Below are positions 1-8,037 of a stretch of DNA of 24,563 bases, piece by piece (position 1 is the stretch's first letter; the number at the start of each line of letters is the position of its first letter). The notes beneath the pieces were generated by a model that was given only the letters and a program-made list of their open reading frames with translations, searched no databases and was not told the origin of the DNA. A program made the position numbers and the translations under genes. Origin of the DNA: Candidatus Parcubacteria bacterium (GTDB lineage Bacteria; Patescibacteriota; Minisyncoccia; Phycocordibacterales; SBAW01); NCBI GenBank assembly GCA_019661855.1, contig JAIFWM010000003.1, positions 1-24,563 of the forward strand. The letters run 5' to 3'.

Positions 1-660
1 TAATTTCACGTCTATTGCACCTTGGTCGTAGGTCATTATCTGCACGCGATCGCAGTATTTGTTGATCTCTACATAGTCATTGGCATAGACGGTCGCGTCT
101 TTGGGCGGTGTGCCACTGTAGCGCGAGTCAAGCGGTGTGCGGGACTCAATAGTGCAGTACACCCACTTAGTTCCCATGCGCTGATACAACCCTTTAAGGA
201 AGGTTGAAAAATATGGCTTGGTCTCGGCCCACTTTCCTTCAAAGTCGAGGTCGATACCATCCCAGCCGTTTACTTTAACCATGGCAGTAATTTCATCCTC
301 CAGCGCAACACGCGTAGTTTGGTTGCTTAAAATTTTATGTATCGCCGCCCCGTCGCTCCACATGACGGTAGGGATCACACGTACTTTTTTCTTTTTTGCT
401 TCAGCAAGAAATGAAGCCCAGGGCTCTTGTGAAAGATCCTCTTGTGGCGCTAATTTACCGGAGGAAGTAACTGAGATAGTAAACGGATGAACAGTCGTTA
501 AGGCAGAGAGGTGTGGCAAGGTGTCTGCAGTGCCAGTGGCTGCACGCCAATACGGTATCCAACCCGAAACTTCGAGCTTCGGGGCAGGTGTGGTAGCAGC
601 ATGTGCAAAAACGGGAGAAACCAACACAAACAAAGCAACCAAAATATTAATTTTTTTCAT
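1..660 (-). CDS. GH18-family glycoside hydrolase-like secreted protein, C-terminus outside window
   Basis: Reading the minus strand from the ATG at 658-660 gives 220 open codons to base 1, with no stop, so the gene is cut by the window edge. Residues 1-22 look like a signal peptide (MKKINILVALFVLVSPVFAHA). The mature part starts with LEVSGWIPYW, the first beta strand typical of GH18 and YaaH/spore-germination-type proteins. Around residues 131-139 it has GWDGIDLDFEG, which fits the GH18 catalytic signature DxxDxDxE; the final Glu is the proton donor in that family. It would act outside the membrane on an aminosugar or related polymer, but the substrate cannot be read from sequence. The start overlaps the end of the upstream glucosidase gene by 14 bp, so the two are probably translationally coupled in one operon. 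Family call confident, substrate unknown. Confidence 0.85.
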   Translation of the reverse strand, partial: MKKINILVALFVLVSPVFAHAATTPAPKLEVSGWIPYWRAATGTADTLPHLSALTTVHPFTISVTSSGKLAPQEDLSQEPWASFLAEAKKKKVRVIPTVMWSDGAAIHKILSNQTTRVALEDEITAMVKVNGWDGIDLDFEGKWAETKPYFSTFLKGLYQRMGTKWVYCTIESRTPLDSRYSGTPPKDATVYANDYVEINKYCDRVQIMTYDQGAIDVKL

Positions 661-1975
661 AATTTATTACAGTGTCTATTGCTGCATCTAACAGCGCAGC
701 TAGAAGAGATGCCGCACTCCATGCTTGAGTCTTACATGCTTTTTGCCCAGACGCACTCTCATACTCTTTAAGTCCTCGCTTGTAGGCAAAGAGCTCTACT
801 GGTGAGTCAAAATGAGAATAGGCATCCAAAAGACCTGTCTGTACCATCTGGGCCTCCTTATGGTACCCGAAGTTATGCAACCCCTCTGCTATAAGTTGCG
901 TATCGTGTGGCCAAATGGTGCCATTGTGATAACTCATAGGGTCATATTTTTTTGAACGGGAAGAAAGGGTGCGGATCCCTGCTGTAGGCACAAACAGATC
1001 ACGTGCGAGCAAGCGCTTAACGAGCTGTGGCACAAATTCTGCATCTAAAATAGACTCACCTTTAAACGTGGCAAAGAGTGTGTGCCCTACCGACGAACGC
1101 ATAGAGCCCAATTTGTTTCCCTTTCCATCTATCGCATACGCAAACTGCAAATGCCGTCCCTTGCGATACACAAAATGTTCGTTAAATTGCTCTTTAAGTC
1201 TCTGAGCTCGCTCCTCCTTTCCCCATGCACGCAAGGCTACATACGCGTAGGCCTGCACCTCGATAGGTGCAATAGGATACTGTGGGCGCTCATCATTGTC
1301 TTCGTTAAACACCGACTCTGTAGAATCCATCCAACTCTGGGTGCGCAAACCTCCTCCTTTGCGGTCAGGATGAAAACGATAATCTATAAACCCATCGCCA
1401 TTGCTGTCGCCATAAGTTGTAAGCCAGCGAAGTGCTGCATCTATGTTGGGGCGCAGTTCATCTATGAATGCTTGGTCCTGACTCACGCGCAAATACTCGT
1501 AGCAAACCATAAGAAAAAGCGGCGTGGAGTCGACACTGTCGTAGTTACGCATGACGTTGTCTGGGTAGAGGTACCAGCGCTCTTCGAGCGCTTGCGTCAA
1601 ATGTTCGTGTCCAGTAGGACGGTATTCGTGGATGATTTTACCCGGCTCTTCTCCACTTTCGATCACCACCTCATAACCCTGAAGTTTGGCAAGCGTACGG
1701 AGCACCTTTTTTACCAGGCTTAAAAAATATTCATCGTGCGTCTTTTCGTAGACTTTAAGCAACGAAAGACTGGTAATGAGCGAGTCGCGCCCAAACACAC
1801 AGCCATAGAGTTCCTCTTTTCCCGAAGCTAAAATTCCTTCATCTGTTTCAAGCGCCCGAATGGAACTTACTCCTAGTTCCCACAATTTAGTTCCTCTTTC
1901 CTTCACCATATATACTTTGACGTTTAGTATATAGGTTTTATTACCCCTGTCACTTCTTAAGCCCTCATTGTTCAC
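647..1975 (-). CDS. Amylo-alpha-1,6-glucosidase / glycogen-debranching-like (alpha/alpha)6 hydrolase
   Basis: The protein (442 aa from a GTG start) resembles the C-terminal catalytic (alpha/alpha)6-barrel domain of glycogen-debranching enzymes. Visible blocks are EELYGCVFGRDSLITSL near residue 60, YDSVDSTPLFL near 145, LRTQSWMDS near 210, SYHNGTIWPHD near 350, and CKTQAWSAAS near the end. It has no signal peptide and no N-terminal amylase domain, so a cytoplasmic alpha-glucosidase acting on a short glycan or glucoside is likely. The GTG at 1973-1975 overlaps the GT4 stop by 11 bp. An ATG at 1907-1909 (residue 23, MVKERGTK) is an alternative start closer to where the family similarity begins. 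Placement between a GT4 enzyme and a GH18 protein suggests a small glucan or glucoside pathway. Exact substrate is not determined. Confidence 0.85.
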   Translation of the reverse strand: MNNEGLRSDRGNKTYILNVKVYMVKERGTKLWELGVSSIRALETDEGILASGKEELYGCVFGRDSLITSLSLLKVYEKTHDEYFLSLVKKVLRTLAKLQGYEVVIESGEEPGKIIHEYRPTGHEHLTQALEERWYLYPDNVMRNYDSVDSTPLFLMVCYEYLRVSQDQAFIDELRPNIDAALRWLTTYGDSNGDGFIDYRFHPDRKGGGLRTQSWMDSTESVFNEDNDERPQYPIAPIEVQAYAYVALRAWGKEERAQRLKEQFNEHFVYRKGRHLQFAYAIDGKGNKLGSMRSSVGHTLFATFKGESILDAEFVPQLVKRLLARDLFVPTAGIRTLSSRSKKYDPMSYHNGTIWPHDTQLIAEGLHNFGYHKEAQMVQTGLLDAYSHFDSPVELFAYKRGLKEYESASGQKACKTQAWSAASLLAALLDAAIDTVINYEKN

Positions 1976-2993
1976 CTAATAATTTTTTGTAGACTTCAAT
2001 GTATCCGTCTGCCATGCGCTTTGCACTAAAATTTTCGAGGGCATAACGGCGGCATTCCTCGCGTGAGATCGAGTCTATTGCTAAAACTGAATCGATCATA
2101 CCCTCGATATCTTCAACAACGTATCCGGTTACTCCCGTTTTAATAATTTCGGGGATTGAACCTTGGTTATAGGCCACTACGGGGCAACCACATGCCATCG
2201 CCTCAATGAGAGTGAGACCAAACGGTTCGCGCCATAGTACCGGGTGCAAGAAACATTTTGCCTTACTCATGAGTTCGTTGCGCTCCTCTTCGTTTACCTC
2301 CCCTATCCATTGCACACGGTCTGAGAGCCGTGGCTCAACATATTCGCGAAAATACGTCTGGTCGTCTTTATCGAGCTTTGCCGCGATAATAAGTTTACGG
2401 TCTAGCTGCTGTGCCACTTCGATAGCAACGTGAGTGCCCTTTTCCATTGTGATGCGACCTACATAGAGTAAATAATCCTCGGGATTATTACCGAAAGGAT
2501 AATGGTCCATGTATAGACCGTTATATACCGTACCCGCGTGGTTGATCGTTGGCGCAGAATGAATCTGCGCTTCTGAGATAGTTACGATATTTGCATTGCG
2601 CAGCGTTTGAAATAATTTTCTATTTTCAGCATTAAACGCGCCATGCATGGTTGCTACAACTGGCGTCGTTGCAAGATTTGAAGTAGGCAGCGAAAAGGGC
2701 GACATGTGGTCATGAATGATGTCGAACTCGTCTTGCAACTCATAGGCAAGCCCAATATTAAGTAATGTCCAAAAATTTACCCCGTATAAATCTTTCATGC
2801 GCGCTTCGCGCAACCCGCGTGGATATACAGGCTCAAGTTTAGCGGTGGTCTGAGAATCTCCTGATGCAAACAACGTAACTTCGTGCCCGCGTTTAACTAA
2901 CTCTTCGGTTAAAGCATGAACTACACGCTCGGTACCTCCGTACTTTTTAGGCGGTACACGCTCCACAATGGGAGCAATTTGCGCTATTTTCAT
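1965..2993 (-). CDS. GT4-family glycosyltransferase (GT-B fold)
   Basis: The 342-aa protein has the two Rossmann-like halves of GT-B enzymes. The N-terminal half starts MKIAQIAPIVERVPPKKYGGTERVV with the glycine-rich acceptor-side loop and LVKRGHEVTLFASG. The C-terminal half has YVGRITMEKGTH near residue 180 and the donor-binding block EPFGLTLIEAMACGCPVVAY near 260, including the E-x7-E pattern of retaining GT4 enzymes. It has no membrane segment, so it is cytosolic. It heads the transcription unit with the debranching-like glucosidase and the GH18 gene. Together they suggest making and turning over a small glycan or glucosylated solute; donor sugar and acceptor are unknown. AGGG lies directly against the ATG, too close for a normal Shine-Dalgarno site. 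Confidence 0.9.
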   Translation of the reverse strand: MKIAQIAPIVERVPPKKYGGTERVVHALTEELVKRGHEVTLFASGDSQTTAKLEPVYPRGLREARMKDLYGVNFWTLLNIGLAYELQDEFDIIHDHMSPFSLPTSNLATTPVVATMHGAFNAENRKLFQTLRNANIVTISEAQIHSAPTINHAGTVYNGLYMDHYPFGNNPEDYLLYVGRITMEKGTHVAIEVAQQLDRKLIIAAKLDKDDQTYFREYVEPRLSDRVQWIGEVNEEERNELMSKAKCFLHPVLWREPFGLTLIEAMACGCPVVAYNQGSIPEIIKTGVTGYVVEDIEGMIDSVLAIDSISREECRRYALENFSAKRMADGYIEVYKKLLGEQ

Positions 2994-3000
2994 CCCTGAA

Positions 3001-3015
3001 AGCTTAATTTAAGCT
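3001..3015. repeat. Short palindrome in the GT4 leader
   Basis: AGCTTAA-T-TTAAGCT is a perfect 7+1+7 inverted repeat, 7 bp upstream of the GT4 start codon. It could be an operator or a small leader hairpin. At AT-rich 7-bp arms it could also be chance. Confidence 0.3.
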
Positions 3016-3043
3016 AGATGAAGCTTACCTGAAGTCTTAAGGT

Positions 3044-3583
3044 TTACAGTGAGCGCGCAATAAGAGCAATTAAAAAGATTCCGAGGGCATTCATAGTGAA
3101 GGCAATAATAAAAAATGACCGGGTGCGCACTGAGGAAACGCCAAGTAATGCTAACCCTAGTTCATCGGGAAGTGGCGAGGCAATAATGAGCGCCCCAATA
3201 AAAGGCAAAATACGCCTAAAGTGCCTCTGTTTAAATATGCGCAAGATCTTGCGGCCACGTGGACCTTTAAGAAGCTGAGCAGCATCTTTAGCTATACGAT
3301 GCTTTACAAACGCATACAAAATGTAATCTCCAATGACAGCACCGAGTGCGCCGAGCACCGTAACCTCGATAATATTTCCTTCACGAGCGAGCTCTCCTAG
3401 CACTGTCGCAGCAACAGGTGAACTCACAAACGATGTAAAAAAGAGTCCACCTAATAAACTGGCCAACCATACTCCGTCCCCTGCCGAGCGTAATGCTTGA
3501 TGCACAAGATCACTTTGCACGATATACACGGCAAACAAAATACTTGCACACAAAATGAGCGCATCTAAGTAAATTCTTTTCAC
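3044..3583 (-). CDS. DedA/VTT-like small membrane protein
   Basis: This 179-aa protein is mostly hydrophobic, with an N-terminal membrane helix (residues 6-23), a segment FFTSFVSSPVAATVLG near 48-63, GALGAVIGDYILYAFV near 78-93, a basic cytoplasmic stretch (KGPRGRKILRIFKQRHFRR), then SPLPDELGLALLG near 135-148 and a final helix. The order of two proline-containing re-entrant-like segments around a GD-Y motif resembles the VTT/DedA fold of membrane transport or lipid-scramblase proteins, although the classic DedA acidic and arginine motifs are only partly present. The start is GTG at 3581-3583, with TATACT 7 nt before it. Function is not known. Confidence 0.6.
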   Translation of the reverse strand: MKRIYLDALILCASILFAVYIVQSDLVHQALRSAGDGVWLASLLGGLFFTSFVSSPVAATVLGELAREGNIIEVTVLGALGAVIGDYILYAFVKHRIAKDAAQLLKGPRGRKILRIFKQRHFRRILPFIGALIIASPLPDELGLALLGVSSVRTRSFFIIAFTMNALGIFLIALIARSL

Positions 3584-3596
3584 TCCTCTTAGTATA
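3584..3596 (-). promoter_or_regulatory. Candidate leaderless promoter -10 for the VTT-like gene
   Basis: On the minus strand TATACT (3596-3591) is followed by 7 nt and then the GTG start. The spacing puts the expected transcription start at or next to the start codon. GAGG also lies in the 7-nt gap but is too close to act as a normal ribosome binding site. No good -35 element is visible. Confidence 0.45.
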
Positions 3597-3604
3597 GCGG
3601 AGTT

Positions 3605-3805
3605 TTACCTACCCTTATGTTGCACAAACATCCAACCGCGCATTGAAAGATAACCTGCGATAGCAAGAGCAAACCAAGAAATCCAAACGGGAATATCAAA
3701 ACCACCTATGTTTGCAGGCCAGCCGTAATAAAGTCGTGCTGCGTGGAGCACAGCAAGAACACCAAAAATAATGGACGTGAGCGCGTAATATGTTTGCTTA
3801 TTCAT
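3605..3805 (-). CDS. Small two-helix membrane protein, unrecognised
   Basis: A 66-aa protein with two predicted membrane helices (about residues 6-25 and 38-55) separated by GWPANIGGFDIP, ending in a basic tail (MFVQHKGR). I do not recognise the family. It lies 21 bp upstream of the VTT-like gene on the same strand and may be co-transcribed with it. A TATAAG hexamer on the minus strand about 25 nt upstream of the ATG could be its -10 element. No Shine-Dalgarno sequence is visible. Confidence 0.6.
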   Translation of the reverse strand: MNKQTYYALTSIIFGVLAVLHAARLYYGWPANIGGFDIPVWISWFALAIAGYLSMRGWMFVQHKGR

Positions 3806-3838
3806 AATTAAAAAACTTACTTTTATGCTTATAGTGTA

Positions 3839-6259
3839 TCAGATCTCATTGACACTGGGCAGGAATTTTATCAACACCGATTGCGACTGCGGTGCCGACG
3901 TTCCATCACTACAGGTGAGTGTGAAGGTAACTGGTGCGTTAAGTGCGACCGTTCGTGCCGCAATTGGATTACCTGAGGAACCCCAACTTCCACTCCCATT
4001 CGTAAAGCTAGTAACAGCACTTGGATCAATTTGTGAGGCAGGACTTACTTGACAGGTCACACCACCTCCTAACCCTGTGGCATACCACGTGAGCAGCGAA
4101 GTTCCTCCTTTGCGTATTGGTGTTGCCGTAAGAGACAGGTTATTTGAACCTCCACCACCTTCCCCGCCCCCTGGCGGTGGCGTTGCCACAGTGTACGTAC
4201 CAGTACCACTAGCACTGTGCGAAGGTGTTGTGGCATCGGTAAGATCGATGGAAACTGAATAATCTCCGTCTGTTGCACTTGACGGAGACGTAACGGTAAA
4301 TGATCCTGATCCAAAATTTCCTGGCGCAACCGTGACGGAAGTTGGAGAAATGGTTTCATTCCATCCTGAGGGCACATTACCCGAAAGAGTGAAGGTGCTA
4401 GGAGAACAAGTCACCGGATCGCGGTTAGTTATGTTGTAGGTGTACGCTTGCGAAACGCCTGGAGCAACTGTGGCAGACGAAGGACCCAGAGTAACAATTG
4501 ATGCGACCGGAACACACGCTGGAGGCGGAACTATGTATTTAAGATTAACGGTAGCTGTGTGTGCAGGGTTAGCAGCATCAGTCAAAGTCACAGGAATGGT
4601 GTAGGTACCTCCTACCGCGTCTGTTGGAGAAGAAATTTCAATAGCGGTGCTGCTAGCAGCTGCGGCATTGAGAGTTACCGGTTGAGGTGAGGTCGTTATA
4701 GCCCAGCCCGCTCCAGGCAGGGAGCCAAATGCCGTAAAGGTAGACGGCGCACAACTTGTGCTGTCGTTGTTAATTCGGGTTAAAGTGTATCGCACACTTT
4801 CCCCTGCAGTGGAGGTAGCAGTCAAAGGAGATGAGGTAATGGCTGGCGCTGCAACTATACATGCTGTTTTATTTACTACATAAGTTCCTTTTGCCGTTAC
4901 GTAATGAACCGAGAAGGTGTTGTCGTAGGCGGTTACAGAGAAATTAAACGATATACTAGGCGAATTCAAAGCACTCGTCATAGTTACTGTACTGGTTGCT
5001 GACGCACCTGGAGCAAGTATGAGCGAGGTTGGAGATGCCGCCGATGTCCAACCCGTCAGAATAGACGGAGTTATAGCAAAATTACTATTGGGACACAAAG
5101 CACTATCGCGATTTGTGACAACCACGAGGTATGTCAACGTGGACCCAGGAGCACCGGTTTGCGAGGTTGGTGTCATGGTAACGAGCGGAGCAATACGCGT
5201 ACAAGGCGTTAGGTTAATTGCAATAGTGGCACTGTTAGTAGTATGACTAATTTGCTTGAACTCAATAGCATTCATGGGATCAAAAATAGACACCCCGTCT
5301 GTAATGACGGTGCCAGGTAGTGTGGTCAGTAGGGTTTGAGACCACGACGAGCCATCCCATATATGCAAACTGGTGCCTCCCACAAATTGCCCTGGCAAAA
5401 AGGCCGCGTCGTGCCCCAGCTGCTGACGGTACGACAAATAATAAAATTGTCTCGAGTCTGCCTTTGCAACCTTTAAGACACGCACTCCAGTGTTTGACTC
5501 CACCGAATTGATGGTAGTGGTGCTGTTGGCCGTAATAGTTTGAACGTCAGAGGGTGGTATCCAACTCATTGCCAAGAGGTGCGGTGCATTATACTGGGCA
5601 TAATCCCAGTTGCCCATCACGTCAGACACGTCTGCATATGAATTTTGAACACAATTAGCAGCAGGGGCGAGAGGACCAGGATTACACGTGTATGAGTCGG
5701 AGTGCCGGTTGCCAAGATTGTGACCAAGCTCATGTGCGAACAGACGCGGAGTATTGTATCCAAAAATCCAAACGGTATTCTGGGATAACTGTCCCGGAGA
5801 CCCGACTGTTCCTATGCCAGCGGCATAAGAACAGTTACGTGGAAAAAAGAAGACGAGATGCTGATATTGGCTTGTGTTCTCCCCCGTTGCCTGCACAGCG
5901 GCTAAAGCTTTGTTGGACCAATCAAAATATTGAGACGCACAGTCTGTACTAGCGCGGGTGATGGTTACATAGTCAGTGACCTTACCGGAAAAACCAATAG
6001 CCCCGCGCGAATTTTCTTGGTAAAACGTGTCTACAGATGGCGCCGCAGGTGACGGAAACCACGGATCATTAACGGGAGCGGTGCTAAAAAAGAAATCGTA
6101 TACCGTGGAAGTGTCAAATGGGGTAACCTTGTCATCCGTAAAGTTGACCATAATAACCAGAGTCTTGTGGTCAACCAATGCATGTGCCGCATGAGGTGAA
6201 AATACCCCTACCCCGAGAAGTACTAAGGCACCACAAAATGCGTATCGCAGAGTCCGCAT
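3839..6259 (-). CDS. Secreted metzincin-type metalloprotease with Ig-like repeats (peptidase M11/gametolysin-like)
   Basis: An 806-aa exported protein. Residues 1-26 form a signal peptide ending AHA. The catalytic domain (about 27-350) has HELGHNLGNRH at residues 176-186, the HExxHxxGxxH zinc motif of metzincins, and a Met-turn candidate DVMGNWD around Met215, as in M11 gametolysin-type peptidases. From about 355 to 680 there are three related beta-rich repeats, each opening with a Cys-containing strand (CTRIAP, ACIVAAP, ACVPVAS) and carrying an NRD/NND and C-PS-F core. They look like NEW3/Ig-type domains. A Gly-rich linker (PPPGGGEGGGGSNN) leads to a final beta domain. The ATG is 3 bp after the FKBP stop, so the isomerase and protease are coupled and the isomerase may help fold secreted proteins. 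Target is unknown. Confidence 0.88.
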   Translation of the reverse strand: MRTLRYAFCGALVLLGVGVFSPHAAHALVDHKTLVIMVNFTDDKVTPFDTSTVYDFFFSTAPVNDPWFPSPAAPSVDTFYQENSRGAIGFSGKVTDYVTITRASTDCASQYFDWSNKALAAVQATGENTSQYQHLVFFFPRNCSYAAGIGTVGSPGQLSQNTVWIFGYNTPRLFAHELGHNLGNRHSDSYTCNPGPLAPAANCVQNSYADVSDVMGNWDYAQYNAPHLLAMSWIPPSDVQTITANSTTTINSVESNTGVRVLKVAKADSRQFYYLSYRQQLGHDAAFLPGQFVGGTSLHIWDGSSWSQTLLTTLPGTVITDGVSIFDPMNAIEFKQISHTTNSATIAINLTPCTRIAPLVTMTPTSQTGAPGSTLTYLVVVTNRDSALCPNSNFAITPSILTGWTSAASPTSLILAPGASATSTVTMTSALNSPSISFNFSVTAYDNTFSVHYVTAKGTYVVNKTACIVAAPAITSSPLTATSTAGESVRYTLTRINNDSTSCAPSTFTAFGSLPGAGWAITTSPQPVTLNAAAASSTAIEISSPTDAVGGTYTIPVTLTDAANPAHTATVNLKYIVPPPACVPVASIVTLGPSSATVAPGVSQAYTYNITNRDPVTCSPSTFTLSGNVPSGWNETISPTSVTVAPGNFGSGSFTVTSPSSATDGDYSVSIDLTDATTPSHSASGTGTYTVATPPPGGGEGGGGSNNLSLTATPIRKGGTSLLTWYATGLGGGVTCQVSPASQIDPSAVTSFTNGSGSWGSSGNPIAARTVALNAPVTFTLTCSDGTSAPQSQSVLIKFLPSVNEI

Positions 6260-6262
6260 GAA

Positions 6263-6754
6263 TTACAGGGCGGGTTTTATACCCTTGAGTTCCCCCGGAG
6301 GATCCACATGTGCTGTAGTCATGAGTTCAATTTCATAAATAACTGTAGAGTTTGGCGGCACAAGCCCTGCGCCTACAGAACCGTAGGCAAGCTCGGGAGG
6401 AACAATAAGTACTCGCTTTCCCCCTGAGCGCATACCGATTAGCCCAATATCCCAACCTTTTGGCTTACCACCCGAACCAATCATGTAGTAATACGGACCT
6501 CCGTTTGAAGAATCAAAAGTAACACCATTGGGAAGCTTCGCAACAAACTGAACTACCAATGGAGTATCTTTTACGTCCGCAGGAAGAAGTTCTGGTCCTT
6601 GTCCAACAACGATGTCTTCAATAACTAACCCTGGTCCATCAACGGGAGCCTGACTCGTACTAACTGGAGTCGTCCAAGGATAAAACTTCCAAATTGCGAA
6701 TGCTGCTCCCCCGACTAACAGTACTACTACCAAAATCGCAATATATTTATTCAT
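6263..6754 (-). CDS. Membrane-anchored FKBP-type peptidyl-prolyl cis-trans isomerase
   Basis: A 163-aa protein: an N-terminal membrane anchor (about residues 5-22), a short linker, and one FKBP domain from about 43 to 148. Landmarks are NGVTFDSSNGGPYYYMIGSG, then KGWDIGLIGMRSGGKRVLI, PPELAYGS near 119-126 and PPNSTVIYEIELM. The Trp of the binding-pocket floor (GW) and the AYG motif are present. Expected role is proline isomerisation on the outer face of the membrane. The downstream secreted metalloprotease starts 3 bp after its stop. An AT-rich stretch (TTATATAAAAT) directly abuts the ATG and could be a -10 element. Confidence 0.93.
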   Translation of the reverse strand: MNKYIAILVVVLLVGGAAFAIWKFYPWTTPVSTSQAPVDGPGLVIEDIVVGQGPELLPADVKDTPLVVQFVAKLPNGVTFDSSNGGPYYYMIGSGGKPKGWDIGLIGMRSGGKRVLIVPPELAYGSVGAGLVPPNSTVIYEIELMTTAHVDPPGELKGIKPAL

Positions 6755-6773
6755 ATTTTATATAAAAACGTAT

Positions 6774-6814
6774 GTACTCATAGTACTGCCAAAAGGTGCA
6801 GCTTAAGCTGCACC
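6774..6814. promoter_or_regulatory. Two palindromes between FKBP and tRNA-Gln genes
   Basis: GTACT-CAT-AGTAC (6774-6786) is a perfect 5+3+5 inverted repeat about 20 bp upstream of the FKBP start and could be an operator. Next to it, GGTGCAGCTTAAGCTGCACC (6795-6814) is a perfect 20-nt palindrome, able to form an 8-bp hairpin with a TTAA loop. On the minus strand it is followed by TTTT, like a terminator. No gene that would need termination lies upstream on that strand, so its role is open. Confidence 0.45.
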
Positions 6815-6887
6815 CTGTGGATTACATTTATTGTTAGGTACGAATGCACCTAGCAAATTAACGCTTTTTTTGATATCTTTGCTCCAT

Positions 6888-6958
6888 TGCCGGCTCGTCT
6901 AATGGTAGGACGACTGCCTCTGAAGCAGTTAATTGGGGTTCGAGTCCCTGGCCGGCAG
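6888..6958 (+). tRNA. tRNA-Gln (anticodon CUG)
   Basis: A full cloverleaf can be drawn: acceptor TGCCGGC/GCCGGCA (7 bp), D arm GTCT/GGAC, anticodon stem ACTGC/GCAGT with loop CTCTGAA (anticodon CTG, reads CAG), and T arm with loop TTCGAGT. The discriminator is G and CCA is not encoded. The methyltransferase start is 16 nt downstream, so tRNA and mRNA may share a transcript. Confidence 0.95.
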
Positions 6959-6974
6959 CCCTTCGTCGTTTAAA

Positions 6975-7736
6975 ATGAAAAATAACCCTCAAGACACATC
7001 ATGGAACGCCGCATCTGAGTGGTACAGCACCTATCTTGAAACCACGCCCGACTCCTACCAAAAGCAGGTTATCTTGCCCAACCTGTTGCGTATATTGGAG
7101 AGTAAAAAAGGGATGCGAATACTCGACGTCGCGTGCGGGCAAGGGTTTTTTACTCGGGAGTTTGCTAAGTCCGGCGCTACCGTTATGGGCGCAGACCTTG
7201 CCAAAGATTTGATAGCGCAGGCAAAAAAACTTTCAACAAACATTCCCTATCACGTTGCACCTGCCAACAAACTGGAGTTTGCCAAGAACGAGAGTTTTGA
7301 TGCCGCCACGATGGTACTCGCGATCCAAAATATTGAAGACATGCAGGCCGCGTTTGCTGAAGTCTCGCGCGTGTTGCGTCCTCAAGGACGCCTCATTTTG
7401 GTATTGATGCACCCTGCGTTTCGTATCCCCGAACGCTCCTCATGGGGCTTTGACGAAGCGGCTAAGGTGCAATATCGCCGCGTCGATGGATATCTCTCGC
7501 AAGCCAGCTCAACCTTGCTAATACACCCAGGAAAAAGTAACAGCCCAACCACTATCTCCTACCATCGTTCCTTACAAGATTTTTCCAAAGCACTGCATAA
7601 GTCTGGATTTGCTATTACGCGACTCGAGGAGTGGATCTCACACAAACAAAGCGGCAAAGGTCCACGCCAGTCAGCCGAAAACCTCGCGCGCAAGGAGATC
7701 CCTATGTTCTTGATGCTTGAGGCATCTAAGCGTTAA
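6975..7736 (+). CDS. Class I SAM-dependent methyltransferase
   Basis: A 253-aa protein with the Rossmann-type methyltransferase core. Motif I is ILDVACGQGFFTREF near residues 48-62, the acidic strand-2 residue is in GADLAKDLI, and FDAATMVLAIQNIED is motif II/III-like, followed by EVSRVLRPQGRLILVL (post-III strand). It resembles UbiE/MenG- or Methyltransf_11-type enzymes that modify small molecules, but the substrate cannot be assigned. I chose the ATG at 6975. An upstream in-frame TTG at 6933 would lie inside the tRNA-Gln gene and is unlikely. No Shine-Dalgarno sequence is visible. PspC follows 9 bp after the stop. Confidence 0.88.
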   Translation: MKNNPQDTSWNAASEWYSTYLETTPDSYQKQVILPNLLRILESKKGMRILDVACGQGFFTREFAKSGATVMGADLAKDLIAQAKKLSTNIPYHVAPANKLEFAKNESFDAATMVLAIQNIEDMQAAFAEVSRVLRPQGRLILVLMHPAFRIPERSSWGFDEAAKVQYRRVDGYLSQASSTLLIHPGKSNSPTTISYHRSLQDFSKALHKSGFAITRLEEWISHKQSGKGPRQSAENLARKEIPMFLMLEASKR

Positions 7737-7745
7737 ACTATTTAT
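7734..7745 (+). promoter_or_regulatory. Candidate leaderless -10 for the PspC gene
   Basis: TAAACT (7734-7739) sits 6 nt before the PspC ATG and overlaps the methyltransferase stop codon. Weaker than the TATACT examples in this window, but at the same spacing. Confidence 0.3.
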
Positions 7746-7976
7746 ATGGAACCTAAACGACTCTACAGAAGTAAAAGCAATCGTGTATTTGCAGGGATTT
7801 GTGGTGGGCTCGGCGACTATTTCGAAATGGATCCGGTAATTTTACGTTTACTGTGGCTCTTGGTGGTTATCTTTACTGGCGTCTTCCCAGGCGTTGTTGT
7901 TTACATCATTGCAATATTTTTAGTGCCCGAGCACTCCCCTCATATTCACGAACACCACAATCACGATCACGCGTGA
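7746..7976 (+). CDS. PspC-domain membrane protein with His-rich tail
   Basis: A 76-aa PspC-family protein. The core KRLYRSKSNRVFAGICGG leads into LGDYFEMDPVILRLLW and one membrane helix (about residues 37-58) ending FLVPEH. PspC proteins are envelope-stress or phage-shock-related membrane proteins. Here the last 15 residues form a tail with seven histidines (HSPHIHEHHNHDHA), which could bind metal ions; that is inference. It follows the methyltransferase by 9 bp. Confidence 0.92.
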   Translation: MEPKRLYRSKSNRVFAGICGGLGDYFEMDPVILRLLWLLVVIFTGVFPGVVVYIIAIFLVPEHSPHIHEHHNHDHA

Positions 7977-8037
7977 AATTAAAATAAATTTCTACTGCGG
8001 CCCTTTAACCTACAGTTCAGCAGCAGAAGAATATGAT

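Noticed and set aside
1082..1723. 213-codon plus-strand open frame
   Set aside because: It is antisense to the strongly motif-bearing glucosidase gene and has no recognisable domain.
6933..6974. Upstream TTG start for the methyltransferase
   Set aside because: It lies inside tRNA-Gln; the ATG at 6975 fits the family start better.
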